20,074 nt of DNA from Desulfarculales bacterium UBA696 (GCA_002298995.1 DBMO01000009.1:1-20074); one strand, 5' to 3'. Shown: positions 6,993-14,287, counted from the first letter of the stretch. Notes: generated by a model not told the origin, from the sequence alone. Numbers and translations are program-made.

Positions 6993-7694
6993 TTTGATCT
7001 CCTCTCGATTATGCAGTAGGAATCTACAGGTGGTTTGACCGCCTATGTCGTAAATGTCGTTAATTGGTTCTAGAACGGCACTATTATTCCACAAATGTTC
7101 GATCTTGAATAGAGGAAAACAATGCCGTGAGTATCGTAAAACCAATTGTTCTAATATGTTAGATGCATTGAGAAAATCATTTCCGACACGATTCTCCCGG
7201 CAGTCCTTTTTCAAGAATAAACTTTTATAATGAAGGCCTCCATTGCAGAGACGCCATCTTTGCGCCCCGCTCAAGTTTCAAGCCGGAGCACGAGAACAAT
7301 GATCAAAAATGTCGTCCGGCGATCCTACGCCGGTCCCGAGAAACAATTGAAACTGAAAAATCGTATTGCGCACCATGACATATTTTGAATTGTATGCAAA
7401 ATGCGCGCCGGTGAGATCTCGATAACCCGACCCCACCGGTCTCTGAACTCGTCCCAGTCAGGAAACTCTTCCGGTCGATTCCCGAATTATAAAAGCCCCA
7501 ACCGGCCGGGAAAGTGGATTACTCCTAATAAAGGGCCGTTGAGGTGTTTGCCGTCTTGTATCGGTTGTGTCTGGTCTTCGTCTATATATCGGAATAAATC
7601 GAGCATAGCTTTAATGTTATGCTTCAGGCCGGCAGGTCATATCGGTGAATTAGCCCAAATCGATATTTGCAACCGCATAGCCAACCCTCTTCAC
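6993..7694. other. 700-nt intergenic region, possible decayed coding sequence
   Basis: No intact gene is supported. The plus frame 7401-7703 has no ribosome site and a composition unlike a real protein. On the minus strand, a frame from ATG 7606 encodes 39 residues (MLDLFRYIDEDQTQPIQDGK...) to a TAA at 7487-7489, then stays open in the same frame with FGNRPEEFPDWDEFRDRWG. That looks more protein-like than chance and may be a gene broken by a stop. I recognise no family in it. Confidence 0.35.
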
Positions 7695-8747
7695 TCACAA
7701 TAGCCGAATCCCCGGCTCCTGGCCGGAGGCGGCGCGGCCGATCAGGGTTGCGTCGGCAACACCTGCTGCACGCAGATCGTGGACAAGAGATTCGCCATGA
7801 GTTTCCGGAACGGCAAAAAGCAGGCCGCCGGAGGTTTGGGGGTCGAAGAGGATCTCCCTTTCATGGTGATCCAGGTCAATGCATAGATGCAGCGATTTTT
7901 CGACATGCTTGCGTATTGCGGAGTTGCTGCCGGTGGTAACACCTTTGCGGTACATTTCAAGGGAGTTGGGATAGAAGGGCAGGGCGCTGAAATCGAGGTC
8001 GATTCGAACGGCGCTGCCTCTCGACATCTCCAGGGCATGTCCGATAATCCCGAAGCCGGTGATGTCCGTGCATGAATGTATCTCGTGTTTAAGGGCCACA
8101 TCGAGCGCGGTGCGATTGAGGGCGGCTATGGCGGGCAGGATCTGTTCCAGTTCTCTCCAGGGGAGTTTGCCTGCCCGGTTGGCATTGAACAAGACGCCGG
8201 TGCCGATGGGCTTTGAGAGAATCAGGACATCGTCGGGCTGTGCGCCGGAATTTGTTAAAATTCTTTTCGGGTGGACCACGCCTGTTACCGCAAGACCGTA
8301 TTTGGGTTCCTCGTCATCGACCGAATGGCCGCCGGCGAGGCACGCCCCCGCCTCGATCACTTTTTCGTGCCCGCCCTCCAGTATGCCCTTGAGGATTTCC
8401 GTTCCCAGCTTTTTGGAAGGAAACATGACGACGTTGAGGGCCGTAACCGGCCGCCCTCCCATTGCATATATGTCGGAAAGGGAATTAGCGGCCGCGATTC
8501 GTCCGAACCAGACGGGATCGTCTACCGGGGGCGTTATGAAATCCACGGTGGATATAACGGCCAACTCGTCCGAGAGACGATAAACCGCTGCGTCGTCACT
8601 TCTTTCGTAGCCCACCAGAAGATCGGGGTCATTTGGCGCGGGCAGGCCGGCAAGCGCATCCGACAGGACCGTCGGACCGATTTTGGCAGCTCACCCACAG
8701 GTCCTGGCGAGCCCCATGAGAGTTTTCCTTTTTCCGAGATGAAACAT
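7695..8747 (-). CDS. selD: Selenide, water dikinase (selenophosphate synthase), Sec-containing
   Basis: SelD makes selenophosphate from selenide and ATP, the selenium donor for Sec-tRNA and selenouridine synthesis. A plain stop-to-stop reading gives only 306 aa from GTG 8615, but the same frame continues upstream through a TGA at 8691-8693. Read as selenocysteine, the N-terminus becomes ...LARTCGUAAKIGP, with the family's U/C-x-x-K pair (U19, K22; Cys17/Lys20 in E. coli). With ATG 8747 the protein is 350 aa, about the family length of 347. Other signatures are present: YERSDDAAVY, STVDFITP, GRIAAANSLSDIYAMGG, GGHSVDDEEPKYGLAVTG, FDPQTSGGLL. ATG 8717 (with AAGGA upstream) is an alternative start but would place Sec only 9 residues in. 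A bacterial SECIS hairpin follows the TGA. Confidence 0.95.
8659..8693 (-). promoter_or_regulatory. UGA(Sec) codon and bacterial SECIS hairpin in selD
   Basis: The in-frame TGA is at 8693-8691 (minus). Fourteen nt later a perfect 6-bp stem TCCGAC/GTCGGA (8676-8671 with 8664-8659) closes a 6-nt loop GGTCCT. Bacterial SECIS elements sit just after the UGA with an apical G-U-rich loop read by SelB; the distance and loop fit that pattern. It supports the TGA being decoded as selenocysteine. Confidence 0.85.
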
Positions 8748-8884
8748 CAGGTTACCTAGCTCACTTGTAGGATTAAGGTTGTGATGTAATGTTTGCGCAC
8801 TTCAATTCATGCCGATAAGAACGCACTCTTCCGAAGATACTAACCCGCTAATATCTATCATATTAAAAATGGTTCAGGGAATGA

Positions 8885-10132
8885 TTAAGAAAGGATTTTG
8901 CCGTCGCTTTCCGAATCATAGAAGATATTTCGAGGTGTCCGTCCGCTAAGGTGTATGCGGAATGCATCCACCATAAGGGCAGCAATGATCTGGTTTGTCA
9001 TGATTACCGAGGGATCGGGGTGGTATCGGCAGGACTCCCTCACCCGCTCAACCTGGTCTATTCTTCTCTTGCCGGCTATTTCGTACAATCCGAGAAGTTG
9101 GGCCGGGGTGGGGCCGCTGGATTCAGGGTCGAAAAAGACGGCCTGGCCGGCGTTTGGGCTTGTGCCGCCGCTGATCAGCACTTTGCCGGAATCCGCGCAC
9201 TTTTCACTAATCAGGATGCGAGTCTCGAAATTATCGACGCAGTCGAATACGGCATCAAAAGAGGAGATGTCGGTGTTGTGTTTGAAATAGCGGGCAAGAT
9301 GTTCCGCAGTGGTTCCGAACCGTCTGTTTAGCCGCGCGGAGAGCGTTTCAGCCTTGCCGCGGCCTAAGGCATCATGGAAAAAGATCTGCCTGTTGAGGTT
9401 TGCGACCTCGATTATGTCGGGGTCGATGAAGGTTATGCGCCTGATCCCGGACCAAGCAAGGCCAAGGGCGACGAAGTTCCCCAGCGATCCAGCACCGACG
9501 ACCAGGACGTTCGGGTCGGCCCCGACCCCATCAGGCGCCTCTCTCGAATAGGAAATAAGGTCGCTTGAAACTCTCCCGCCCATAAGGACATTTTTTACCT
9601 CTTCAAGGGCTATTCCCGCCGCAATCGTACTCAGCACCGGATCATCCCGCTGCTCCTTCGGGAAATTGTTGGCGGAAACGATGGAGCCGAGCTCTTCCCA
9701 TTCCCTGCCGCGCATATATGTAAATACCCTGATTCCGGCGCGGTCGCGGTCGCGGTAAATGAAGGCACGCACCAGGGTCGAGCCTGCCCGGAAAGTTCTG
9801 TTGACCGCAAGCTTGTTCGCCAGTGCGTATCGGCTGAGATCGACCAGGGGCCCGCATCCGGAGAAAATATCGTCCATGGCGGCGTGGGTGTAGTATCCCT
9901 CCAGAAAAGAAATGCTGAATTTGGGATTGATTCTTCGGGCATTTTCAACGAGATCGCCATCAAGGCGCGGACCCAGAACGACAAGGTCGTTTATCCCGAG
10001 GGCGGATGCCGAAAGTACAAAAAGCGACGCAAGGAGATCGTCATCGCCAAGCACGCACACGCGGGAGTTGCTGAGCGCCGCCTGGTCCCAGCCCTTGATG
10101 CGAAGCTGCCTGTCGAGTCTGTCCTCAATCAT
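8885..10132 (-). CDS. E1-like (ThiF/UBA-type) Ubl-activating enzyme, two-lobed
   Basis: A 415-aa predicted activating enzyme for the ubiquitin-like protein of this operon. It has two Rossmann lobes. The N-terminal lobe (about 20-190) is degenerate: VCVLGDDDLLASL replaces the G-x-G-x-x-G loop. The C-terminal lobe is canonical: VVGAGSLGN (G213-x-G215-x-x-G218), FIDPD with D237, N247-R248-Q249, K260, and DCVDN 297-301. C368 in ESCRYHPDPSVIMTNQIIAALMV lines up with the catalytic Cys of MoeB/ThiF-type E1s. The zinc-binding CxxC pairs of MoeB/ThiF are absent. This inactive-plus-active layout recalls eukaryotic E1s. Its ATG overlaps the JAB stop by 4 nt (ATGA). It is the last gene of the operon. I am confident of the family and infer the Ubl substrate from context. 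Confidence 0.9.
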   Translation of the reverse strand: MIEDRLDRQLRIKGWDQAALSNSRVCVLGDDDLLASLFVLSASALGINDLVVLGPRLDGDLVENARRINPKFSISFLEGYYTHAAMDDIFSGCGPLVDLSRYALANKLAVNRTFRAGSTLVRAFIYRDRDRAGIRVFTYMRGREWEELGSIVSANNFPKEQRDDPVLSTIAAGIALEEVKNVLMGGRVSSDLISYSREAPDGVGADPNVLVVGAGSLGNFVALGLAWSGIRRITFIDPDIIEVANLNRQIFFHDALGRGKAETLSARLNRRFGTTAEHLARYFKHNTDISSFDAVFDCVDNFETRILISEKCADSGKVLISGGTSPNAGQAVFFDPESSGPTPAQLLGLYEIAGKRRIDQVERVRESCRYHPDPSVIMTNQIIAALMVDAFRIHLSGRTPRNIFYDSESDGKILS

Positions 10133-10935
10133 TCTCTTGCCGTTTCCGCGGCGTCCCTGATGGTTCTTCTATCCGGACTTATCCGCTCCGATATCTCTGC
10201 CGCGAGGACCTCTTCGTCTCTTTTCGTAAATTCCCGGCCCGATTCCACCACGAGCAGATCGGCCCGCCTGCCCTCAAGGCTGGTTCCTCCGGTTAGTATC
10301 GCCCGGGTCCTGTAGTATATTTCCTGTACGTGCCAGCCTCCGTCGCCAACCAGCACCGCATAGCAAAAGCTTCCGAGAACACGCTCGAAAATTCTGGCCC
10401 TTGAGATGGGCCTGTCCGTTTCGATCCATACGCTGCCGCGCCCCAGGGCATCATCTTCTGGGTTCTCTTCGGATATGAGCATAAGATCGTCAACCAGGAC
10501 CTCTTTTCGCGTTATGGGTTTTTTTAAGAAGCTGCCTACATAATCAAGCACCGTGAGGTGATTTGCCTGATCGGTGCTGGAAAAGGACCGCATGCTGATC
10601 TGCCCGTGAGAGTGAATCCACCCGTTGATCAGTGTGTTCCCCGGCAGCGATTCCTGGAACCGGGAGATGTTTTCCGGCCCGATCCCAGTGTACTGGTGGA
10701 CGTTTTGATCGTTTACCGGCAGCCCGATATCCGTTATGCACTCGGGGTAGTCGGTGCCGCCCAGCGTGAAGCCGTACCACTCGAAACTGTCTCCGTGTAT
10801 TCTCCTGACCAGCTCATTTACCGCCAGCGCCCTTTGCCAGGCGTATTTCGTAATCATCACGCTTTGCGGCAGCTTTCCGATAAAAGTCTCGGCGGGCTCC
10901 GCCCTCTTAAGAGCTGAAAGGCTTCTGAGTTTCAT
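10129..10935 (-). CDS. JAB/JAMM-family metallopeptidase
   Basis: A 268-aa Zn-dependent isopeptidase candidate. The JAMM residues are visible: E52 (SFEWYGFTLGG), then H108-S-H110 in NGWIHSHG, with S119 and D122 in SFSSTD. The H-x-H to S-x-x-D spacing is 8 residues, one more than the usual 7. JAB proteins in bacterial ubiquitin-like cassettes trim the precursor to expose Gly-Gly and can remove conjugates. The C-terminal about 100 residues (FCYAVLVGDGGWHVQEIYY onward, then a charged helical tail) extend beyond a minimal JAB domain. Start and stop both overlap neighbours by 4 nt (ATGA at 10932-10935 and 10129-10132), so it is translationally coupled to the AAA+ gene before and the E1 after. Confidence 0.9.
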   Translation of the reverse strand: MKLRSLSALKRAEPAETFIGKLPQSVMITKYAWQRALAVNELVRRIHGDSFEWYGFTLGGTDYPECITDIGLPVNDQNVHQYTGIGPENISRFQESLPGNTLINGWIHSHGQISMRSFSSTDQANHLTVLDYVGSFLKKPITRKEVLVDDLMLISEENPEDDALGRGSVWIETDRPISRARIFERVLGSFCYAVLVGDGGWHVQEIYYRTRAILTGGTSLEGRRADLLVVESGREFTKRDEEVLAAEISERISPDRRTIRDAAETARE

Positions 10936-12035
10936 TTCAGCTTATCCTTCACGTACTGCTCGTCAATTACAAGCTCCCCGGTGAAGTGGCCGGGAAGCGA
11001 GAACATATCTTCGATAAGTACACGGTGCAATATTCCTATCAGTCCGCGTGCTCCCGTGCCCTCCTCGTCGGCATAAACCGCTATTCGGGTGAGCGCCTCA
11101 TCTGTCACATCGAGGTCGATGCCCCATGCTTTGAAGTCATTTTTGTACGCCCTCACCGGGCTGTCCTCGCTCAAGATCATGATATTCTTGAGGTCTTCGG
11201 AGGTCAGTTGATCGTACATCACTCTAACAGGAAAACGGCCCATCAACTGACGCTCCATACCGTAGACAACAAGGTCGTCAACCATCAGGTAATCTTTCCA
11301 GTTCCCCTTCAGATTCTTCTGGTCCATGCATTTTTGCACGATGCTCTCAAGCTCTTCGAAGGTGCCGCCGGCGATAAACAGGACGTGCTTGGTGGACAAC
11401 AGGGTTCTTTCACCTTCCATGTTGATCGTGTTTTCGATGCCTTCAACGAGCTTGAGAAGTCCTTTCTGAACGCCCCTGCCGGAAACGTCCTTAAATGCCG
11501 TGGCCTCCCTGGCGATTTTGTCGATTTCGTCCAGGTAAACTATTCCCATTTGGGCAATATGGGTATTCCCGTCGGCTGATACCACCAGATCCACGAGAAT
11601 ATCGGTTGCACTCTGTCCGACGTAGCCAACCTCGCTGAACTTGGTAAGGTCCTCTTCCACGAAAGGCACCCCTACAAGTTCCGAGGCCGTGACACTCGAA
11701 TAGGTCTTGCCGCAGCCGGTGGGGCCGATTATCAAAATGTTGGCCTTGGGGGTCCTGGTGTTTCGAAGGGCATTGTCTACGTCGCCCCGGTACTCCTGCA
11801 TCGAGTCTTTGAGAGCATTGCCGAGCCTTTTGTAGTGGAAGGAAATAGCCGTCGAGATTACCTTCTTTCCTTTATCCTGTCCGATAACGAACCGATCCAT
11901 GTGCGCTTTGAGGTCTACCGGGGTCTTGTTGAATTCGATGATGTGCCTCAGGGCCTCGGCTGAGTTTCCCTCTTTGAGCTGGGCCATTCTTTCAGCGATC
12001 CGCTGCCTGGTCTCCTGGGTTATTCTTCCGGCCAT
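10932..12035 (-). CDS. ClpX-like AAA+ unfoldase lacking zinc domain and IGF loop
   Basis: A 367-aa AAA+ ATPase of the ClpX/HslU branch. Visible motifs are Walker A GPTGCGKT (104-111), pore loop GYVG (137-140), Walker B IVYLDE (165-170), an arginine-finger region MGRFPV (R267) and sensor 2 GTGARGL (R330). The segment TPVDLKAHMDRFVIGQDKGKK is a close ClpX-type entry to the core. Two housekeeping features are missing: the N-terminal Cys4 zinc domain (the first 45 residues have no Cys) and the I/L-G-F ClpP-docking loop, where ClpX's (GGAF...IGFG) is replaced by QKNLKGNWKDYLMVDD at 239-254. So it should unfold or remodel proteins but not feed ClpP by the known route. Its ATG overlaps the previous gene by 16 nt. 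It is best read as the operon's own unfoldase, perhaps acting on Ubl-tagged targets. Confidence 0.9.
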   Translation of the reverse strand: MAGRITQETRQRIAERMAQLKEGNSAEALRHIIEFNKTPVDLKAHMDRFVIGQDKGKKVISTAISFHYKRLGNALKDSMQEYRGDVDNALRNTRTPKANILIIGPTGCGKTYSSVTASELVGVPFVEEDLTKFSEVGYVGQSATDILVDLVVSADGNTHIAQMGIVYLDEIDKIAREATAFKDVSGRGVQKGLLKLVEGIENTINMEGERTLLSTKHVLFIAGGTFEELESIVQKCMDQKNLKGNWKDYLMVDDLVVYGMERQLMGRFPVRVMYDQLTSEDLKNIMILSEDSPVRAYKNDFKAWGIDLDVTDEALTRIAVYADEEGTGARGLIGILHRVLIEDMFSLPGHFTGELVIDEQYVKDKLK

Positions 12036-12697
12036 TTTCCAGTTTCGCTTCCGTTTGTTTTTTCAACAAAATCGATGAATTCCTGCAGCGCTTCCATTCG
12101 GCTTTTCAGAGCGCCGATTGAGGACCTCTCCGGCTCCTCGGAGCGAGCCGCCGTGTTGCGCTTCCCCTTTCGAGGCCCTTCTTTCATCTTGCCCGAAAGC
12201 CGCCTTTTCCCGCTTGCTTTTGCAGGTAGGTTTTCCACCGGCAAGAGTTTTTCGATAAGGGCAGAGACTGCCTTGAGCCTGTTTTTGGCCGCCTCTGCAA
12301 GTATCAAAACCTCGAAATGCCTGCTCCGAAGCAGCTCCGGCCGGATCCGCGGGTTGATTGCGAAAAGATAGATTGAGAGCATAATCTCTTCCGGTGATTT
12401 TGCGTAAGCGAGGTATGGATTTTCGGCCGCTTTCTCTATATGCCGCACTGCGTAATATTGCCTGGGGTCTGATAGTATAAACGGGGCGGCATCAAGCCCA
12501 GGCTTTTCTTTAATAGGTCCCGCGGTAAAGCCTGCGCCGTGTGGCACCTCGGGCACATTGCCGAGCTTTTCCGCAAAATGCTCCGAAAGCCCGTACTTGT
12601 TGGTGATGGCGGCCACCGCTGCATAGGCGGTTTGGAGCCGGGGGAGCTTAGTTTTTTTGCGGGAGTGGTCCCGCCTTATTCGATCAGTTAGTTTCAT
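12020..12697 (-). CDS. Unknown operon protein, helical with basic linker
   Basis: A 225-aa protein I do not recognise. Residues 1-155 are probably alpha-helical (AYAAVAAITNKYGLSEHFAEKL; PEEIMLSIYLFAINPRIRPELL; FEVLILAEAAKNRLKAVSALIEKLL). Residues 156-190 form a basic, disordered-looking linker (SGKRRLSGKMKEGPRKGKRN), and 193-215 a final amphipathic helix (GALKSRMEALQEFIDFVEK). There is no Cys, signal peptide or membrane segment. It starts 2 nt after the E2-like gene stops and its end overlaps the AAA+ gene by 16 nt, so it is an integral operon member. Position between conjugation enzyme and unfoldase suggests an adaptor, target-recognition (E3-like) or substrate role, which is inference only. 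Confidence 0.8.
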   Translation of the reverse strand: MKLTDRIRRDHSRKKTKLPRLQTAYAAVAAITNKYGLSEHFAEKLGNVPEVPHGAGFTAGPIKEKPGLDAAPFILSDPRQYYAVRHIEKAAENPYLAYAKSPEEIMLSIYLFAINPRIRPELLRSRHFEVLILAEAAKNRLKAVSALIEKLLPVENLPAKASGKRRLSGKMKEGPRKGKRNTAARSEEPERSSIGALKSRMEALQEFIDFVEKTNGSETGKWPEE

Positions 12698-12699
12698 GG

Positions 12700-13869
12700 C
12701 TAATAAAAATCGTTTTTCACTTCAACCTCGCCCGAGACGACCCTAGGGTCGTCGAGCGGAATTCGGTATTCCTCGAATACAATCGAATTCTTTTCGAACT
12801 TCATCGCATCCAGCCTGTTGTAGCCGTTACCGCGCCTGCTGTTGTAGCCATGGAAAAGCGCGCTCACGCCCTCTTCCAGTGCCTGGATTGCCGCCGAGGC
12901 GTTGAACCTTTCGGCGGGTATGAAATCGCCGCGAACGCAGATCTTCTGCATTTTGTCGTGACCCTTGAGGAACGGGTGCTTGTACCTGTCGATAACGTAA
13001 GGAACGACTGGTCCGTATGTGGACACCGCCACCCGGCAGTCAGGAAACAAGTAGAGGCGGCGATAGAAATCTTTCAGAGCATACCGCCCTGTGCGAACAT
13101 AGACGTAATATTCGGAGGAATTGCCGTTCCTGAAAAAACCGCAGCCGCTTATCTCGAAAGCTCCGATTTCTTTTACAAATAGAAGAATGGCGATATATCT
13201 TCGCTGAAGCCGTGAAAACCGCTCTCGATTGTAGAGCAGGTCCGCCAGGCGAGTTTTTTCATGCTCCAGGATCCTGGATTCAAGTGCCCTTAGAAACCAC
13301 TGCCGGAACGACTGGGCCGGAACAAGGCCGCTCAAGGACGGCTCGTCCGCGGGCCTCGGTCCTGAAAAGGTCCGCAGCTTTTTTTGGATTGAGGCGGTGT
13401 CGGAAAGCTTTGCGGCTTCATCGTGGAACCTTGGCGGGATACTCACTTTGCGCCAGATGAGGTCCAGAATTTCCTCTCCTGTTATTCTTTTCCTGCGTAG
13501 CCGGTTCTTCTTTCGGATAAAGTGCGGCATCACTTGGAAGACGATCGCCAGCAATTCTTCATCCATGGAAATGGAACCGGGGCTAAGTGAGCGAAGAAAT
13601 TTCGAAAAGACCATGCTTCTCAGGTATTCGTACGTTTCAGGATCGACCTTTTCGTAGGTATTGAGAAGAGGCGATATGGCTAGGGATTTTACAAAATATT
13701 CGCCTCTTACCTTGATCAGGCGCGGACTTTGCCCATTGTTCAAATACCCTGACGAATCTAGGCCGTATGCCCGAATTTCTTCCTCAATTGAAGGATCAAA
13801 CAACAGAGGCAGGTAGATGAATCCCGAACCGATAAAGACTTTGGTCTCGGATTGCAGTATCTGAAGCAT
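12700..13869 (-). CDS. Putative E2-like (UBC/RWD-fold) conjugating protein
   Basis: A 389-aa protein, much longer than a minimal E2 (about 150 aa). The C-terminal half (about 235-345) resembles an E2 core: strands GAFEISGCGFF, YYVYVRTGRYALKDFYRRL, CRVAVSTYG, then VVPYVIDRYKHPFLKGHDK and QKICVRGD. H298-P299 followed 11 residues later by I310-C311 copies the E2 flap HP(N)...hydrophobic-C, making C311 the likely thioester cysteine; the HPN asparagine is replaced by Phe, as in several prokaryotic E2 families. The N-terminal 230 residues are unrecognised. Start is ATG 13869, 1 nt after the Ubl stop (TGAaATG). Operon partners (Ubl, JAB, E1) strongly support the E2 call, which from sequence alone would be moderate. 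Confidence 0.75.
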   Translation of the reverse strand: MLQILQSETKVFIGSGFIYLPLLFDPSIEEEIRAYGLDSSGYLNNGQSPRLIKVRGEYFVKSLAISPLLNTYEKVDPETYEYLRSMVFSKFLRSLSPGSISMDEELLAIVFQVMPHFIRKKNRLRRKRITGEEILDLIWRKVSIPPRFHDEAAKLSDTASIQKKLRTFSGPRPADEPSLSGLVPAQSFRQWFLRALESRILEHEKTRLADLLYNRERFSRLQRRYIAILLFVKEIGAFEISGCGFFRNGNSSEYYVYVRTGRYALKDFYRRLYLFPDCRVAVSTYGPVVPYVIDRYKHPFLKGHDKMQKICVRGDFIPAERFNASAAIQALEEGVSALFHGYNSRRGNGYNRLDAMKFEKNSIVFEEYRIPLDDPRVVSGEVEVKNDFY

Positions 13870-13870
13870 T

Positions 13871-14287
13871 TCAACGACCGCGGTCCTTTCGCCGGGGAAC
13901 CCCCGCTCCGCCTTCCTGGGGCTTCAGGGCGCGTACCGGAACATAGAGATACTTCTCGCCCTCGTCGGTCTCCTCGACAATTGCATGGTCGAGGGCATTA
14001 CCATGAAGGTCCTTTCCTCGAATCAGGAGTTTTCCACCAGCCAGCTGTCTATGTATATCATCGAGTATCTGTTTTTCCTCAATGCTCCAGTTCTTTTTGC
14101 TCAATGTCTTGAAAACCAGCTCCCGAAGTGACATTCTTTCATGGCTGCCAGGTTCATAAATATCGATTATGCCTTCTCCGGCTTGTCCGGGGAGAATTTC
14201 GATAACCAGCGGCAGCGGTTTTTCAACCATAACCACCGCCTTCAGTTCTTCCGCACCAAGAATGGTTGCAGGTGCAGCATCGGCCAT
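13871..14287 (-). CDS. Putative ubiquitin-like protein precursor (Gly-Gly plus tail)
   Basis: A 138-aa protein whose middle resembles a beta-grasp ubiquitin fold. Residues 27-45 (LVIEILPGQAGEGIIDIYE) give a strand-turn-strand, MSLRELVFKTLSKKN a helix, and KLLIRGKDLHGNAL (86-99) parallels ubiquitin's RLIFAGKQLEDGRTL. A last strand, KYLYVPVRAL (112-121), leads to G126-G127. Eleven residues, AGVPRRKDRGR, follow the GG, so it would have to be cut, as ubiquitin and ISG15/SUMO precursors are; a JAB enzyme is four genes downstream. It is first in the operon, with GGAGGG 9 nt before ATG 14287. About 25 extra N-terminal residues precede the fold. The Ubl role is inferred from fold similarity plus E1/E2/JAB neighbours; no homology search was run. 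Confidence 0.75.
   Translation of the reverse strand: MADAAPATILGAEELKAVVMVEKPLPLVIEILPGQAGEGIIDIYEPGSHERMSLRELVFKTLSKKNWSIEEKQILDDIHRQLAGGKLLIRGKDLHGNALDHAIVEETDEGEKYLYVPVRALKPQEGGAGVPRRKDRGR

Noticed and set aside
7401..7703. Plus-strand 100-aa open frame
   Set aside because: No ribosome site, low-complexity composition, and overlap with the selD 3' end.
7695..8615. Truncated SelD starting at GTG 8615
   Set aside because: It lacks the catalytic N-terminus, which is present upstream in frame through a Sec TGA with a SECIS hairpin.
8885..10132. Housekeeping MoeB/ThiF for molybdopterin or thiamine synthesis
   Set aside because: A degenerate first Rossmann lobe, absent zinc CxxC pairs and tight linkage to JAB, AAA+ and Ubl/E2-like genes do not fit cofactor synthesis; no moa/thi genes are nearby.
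10932..12035. Housekeeping ClpX
   Set aside because: It lacks the Cys4 zinc domain and the IGF loop, and there is no clpP, tig or lon neighbour.
8885..14287. Type II CBASS (Cap2/Cap3) defence operon
   Set aside because: E1 and JAB are shared with CBASS, but no CD-NTase or effector gene is present, and E1, E2 and JAB are separate proteins beside a AAA+ and a Ubl.
8885..14287. Pup-proteasome locus
   Set aside because: No Pup (C-terminal GGQ/E), PafA or proteasome subunit is present; the AAA+ is ClpX-like, not Mpa/ARC.
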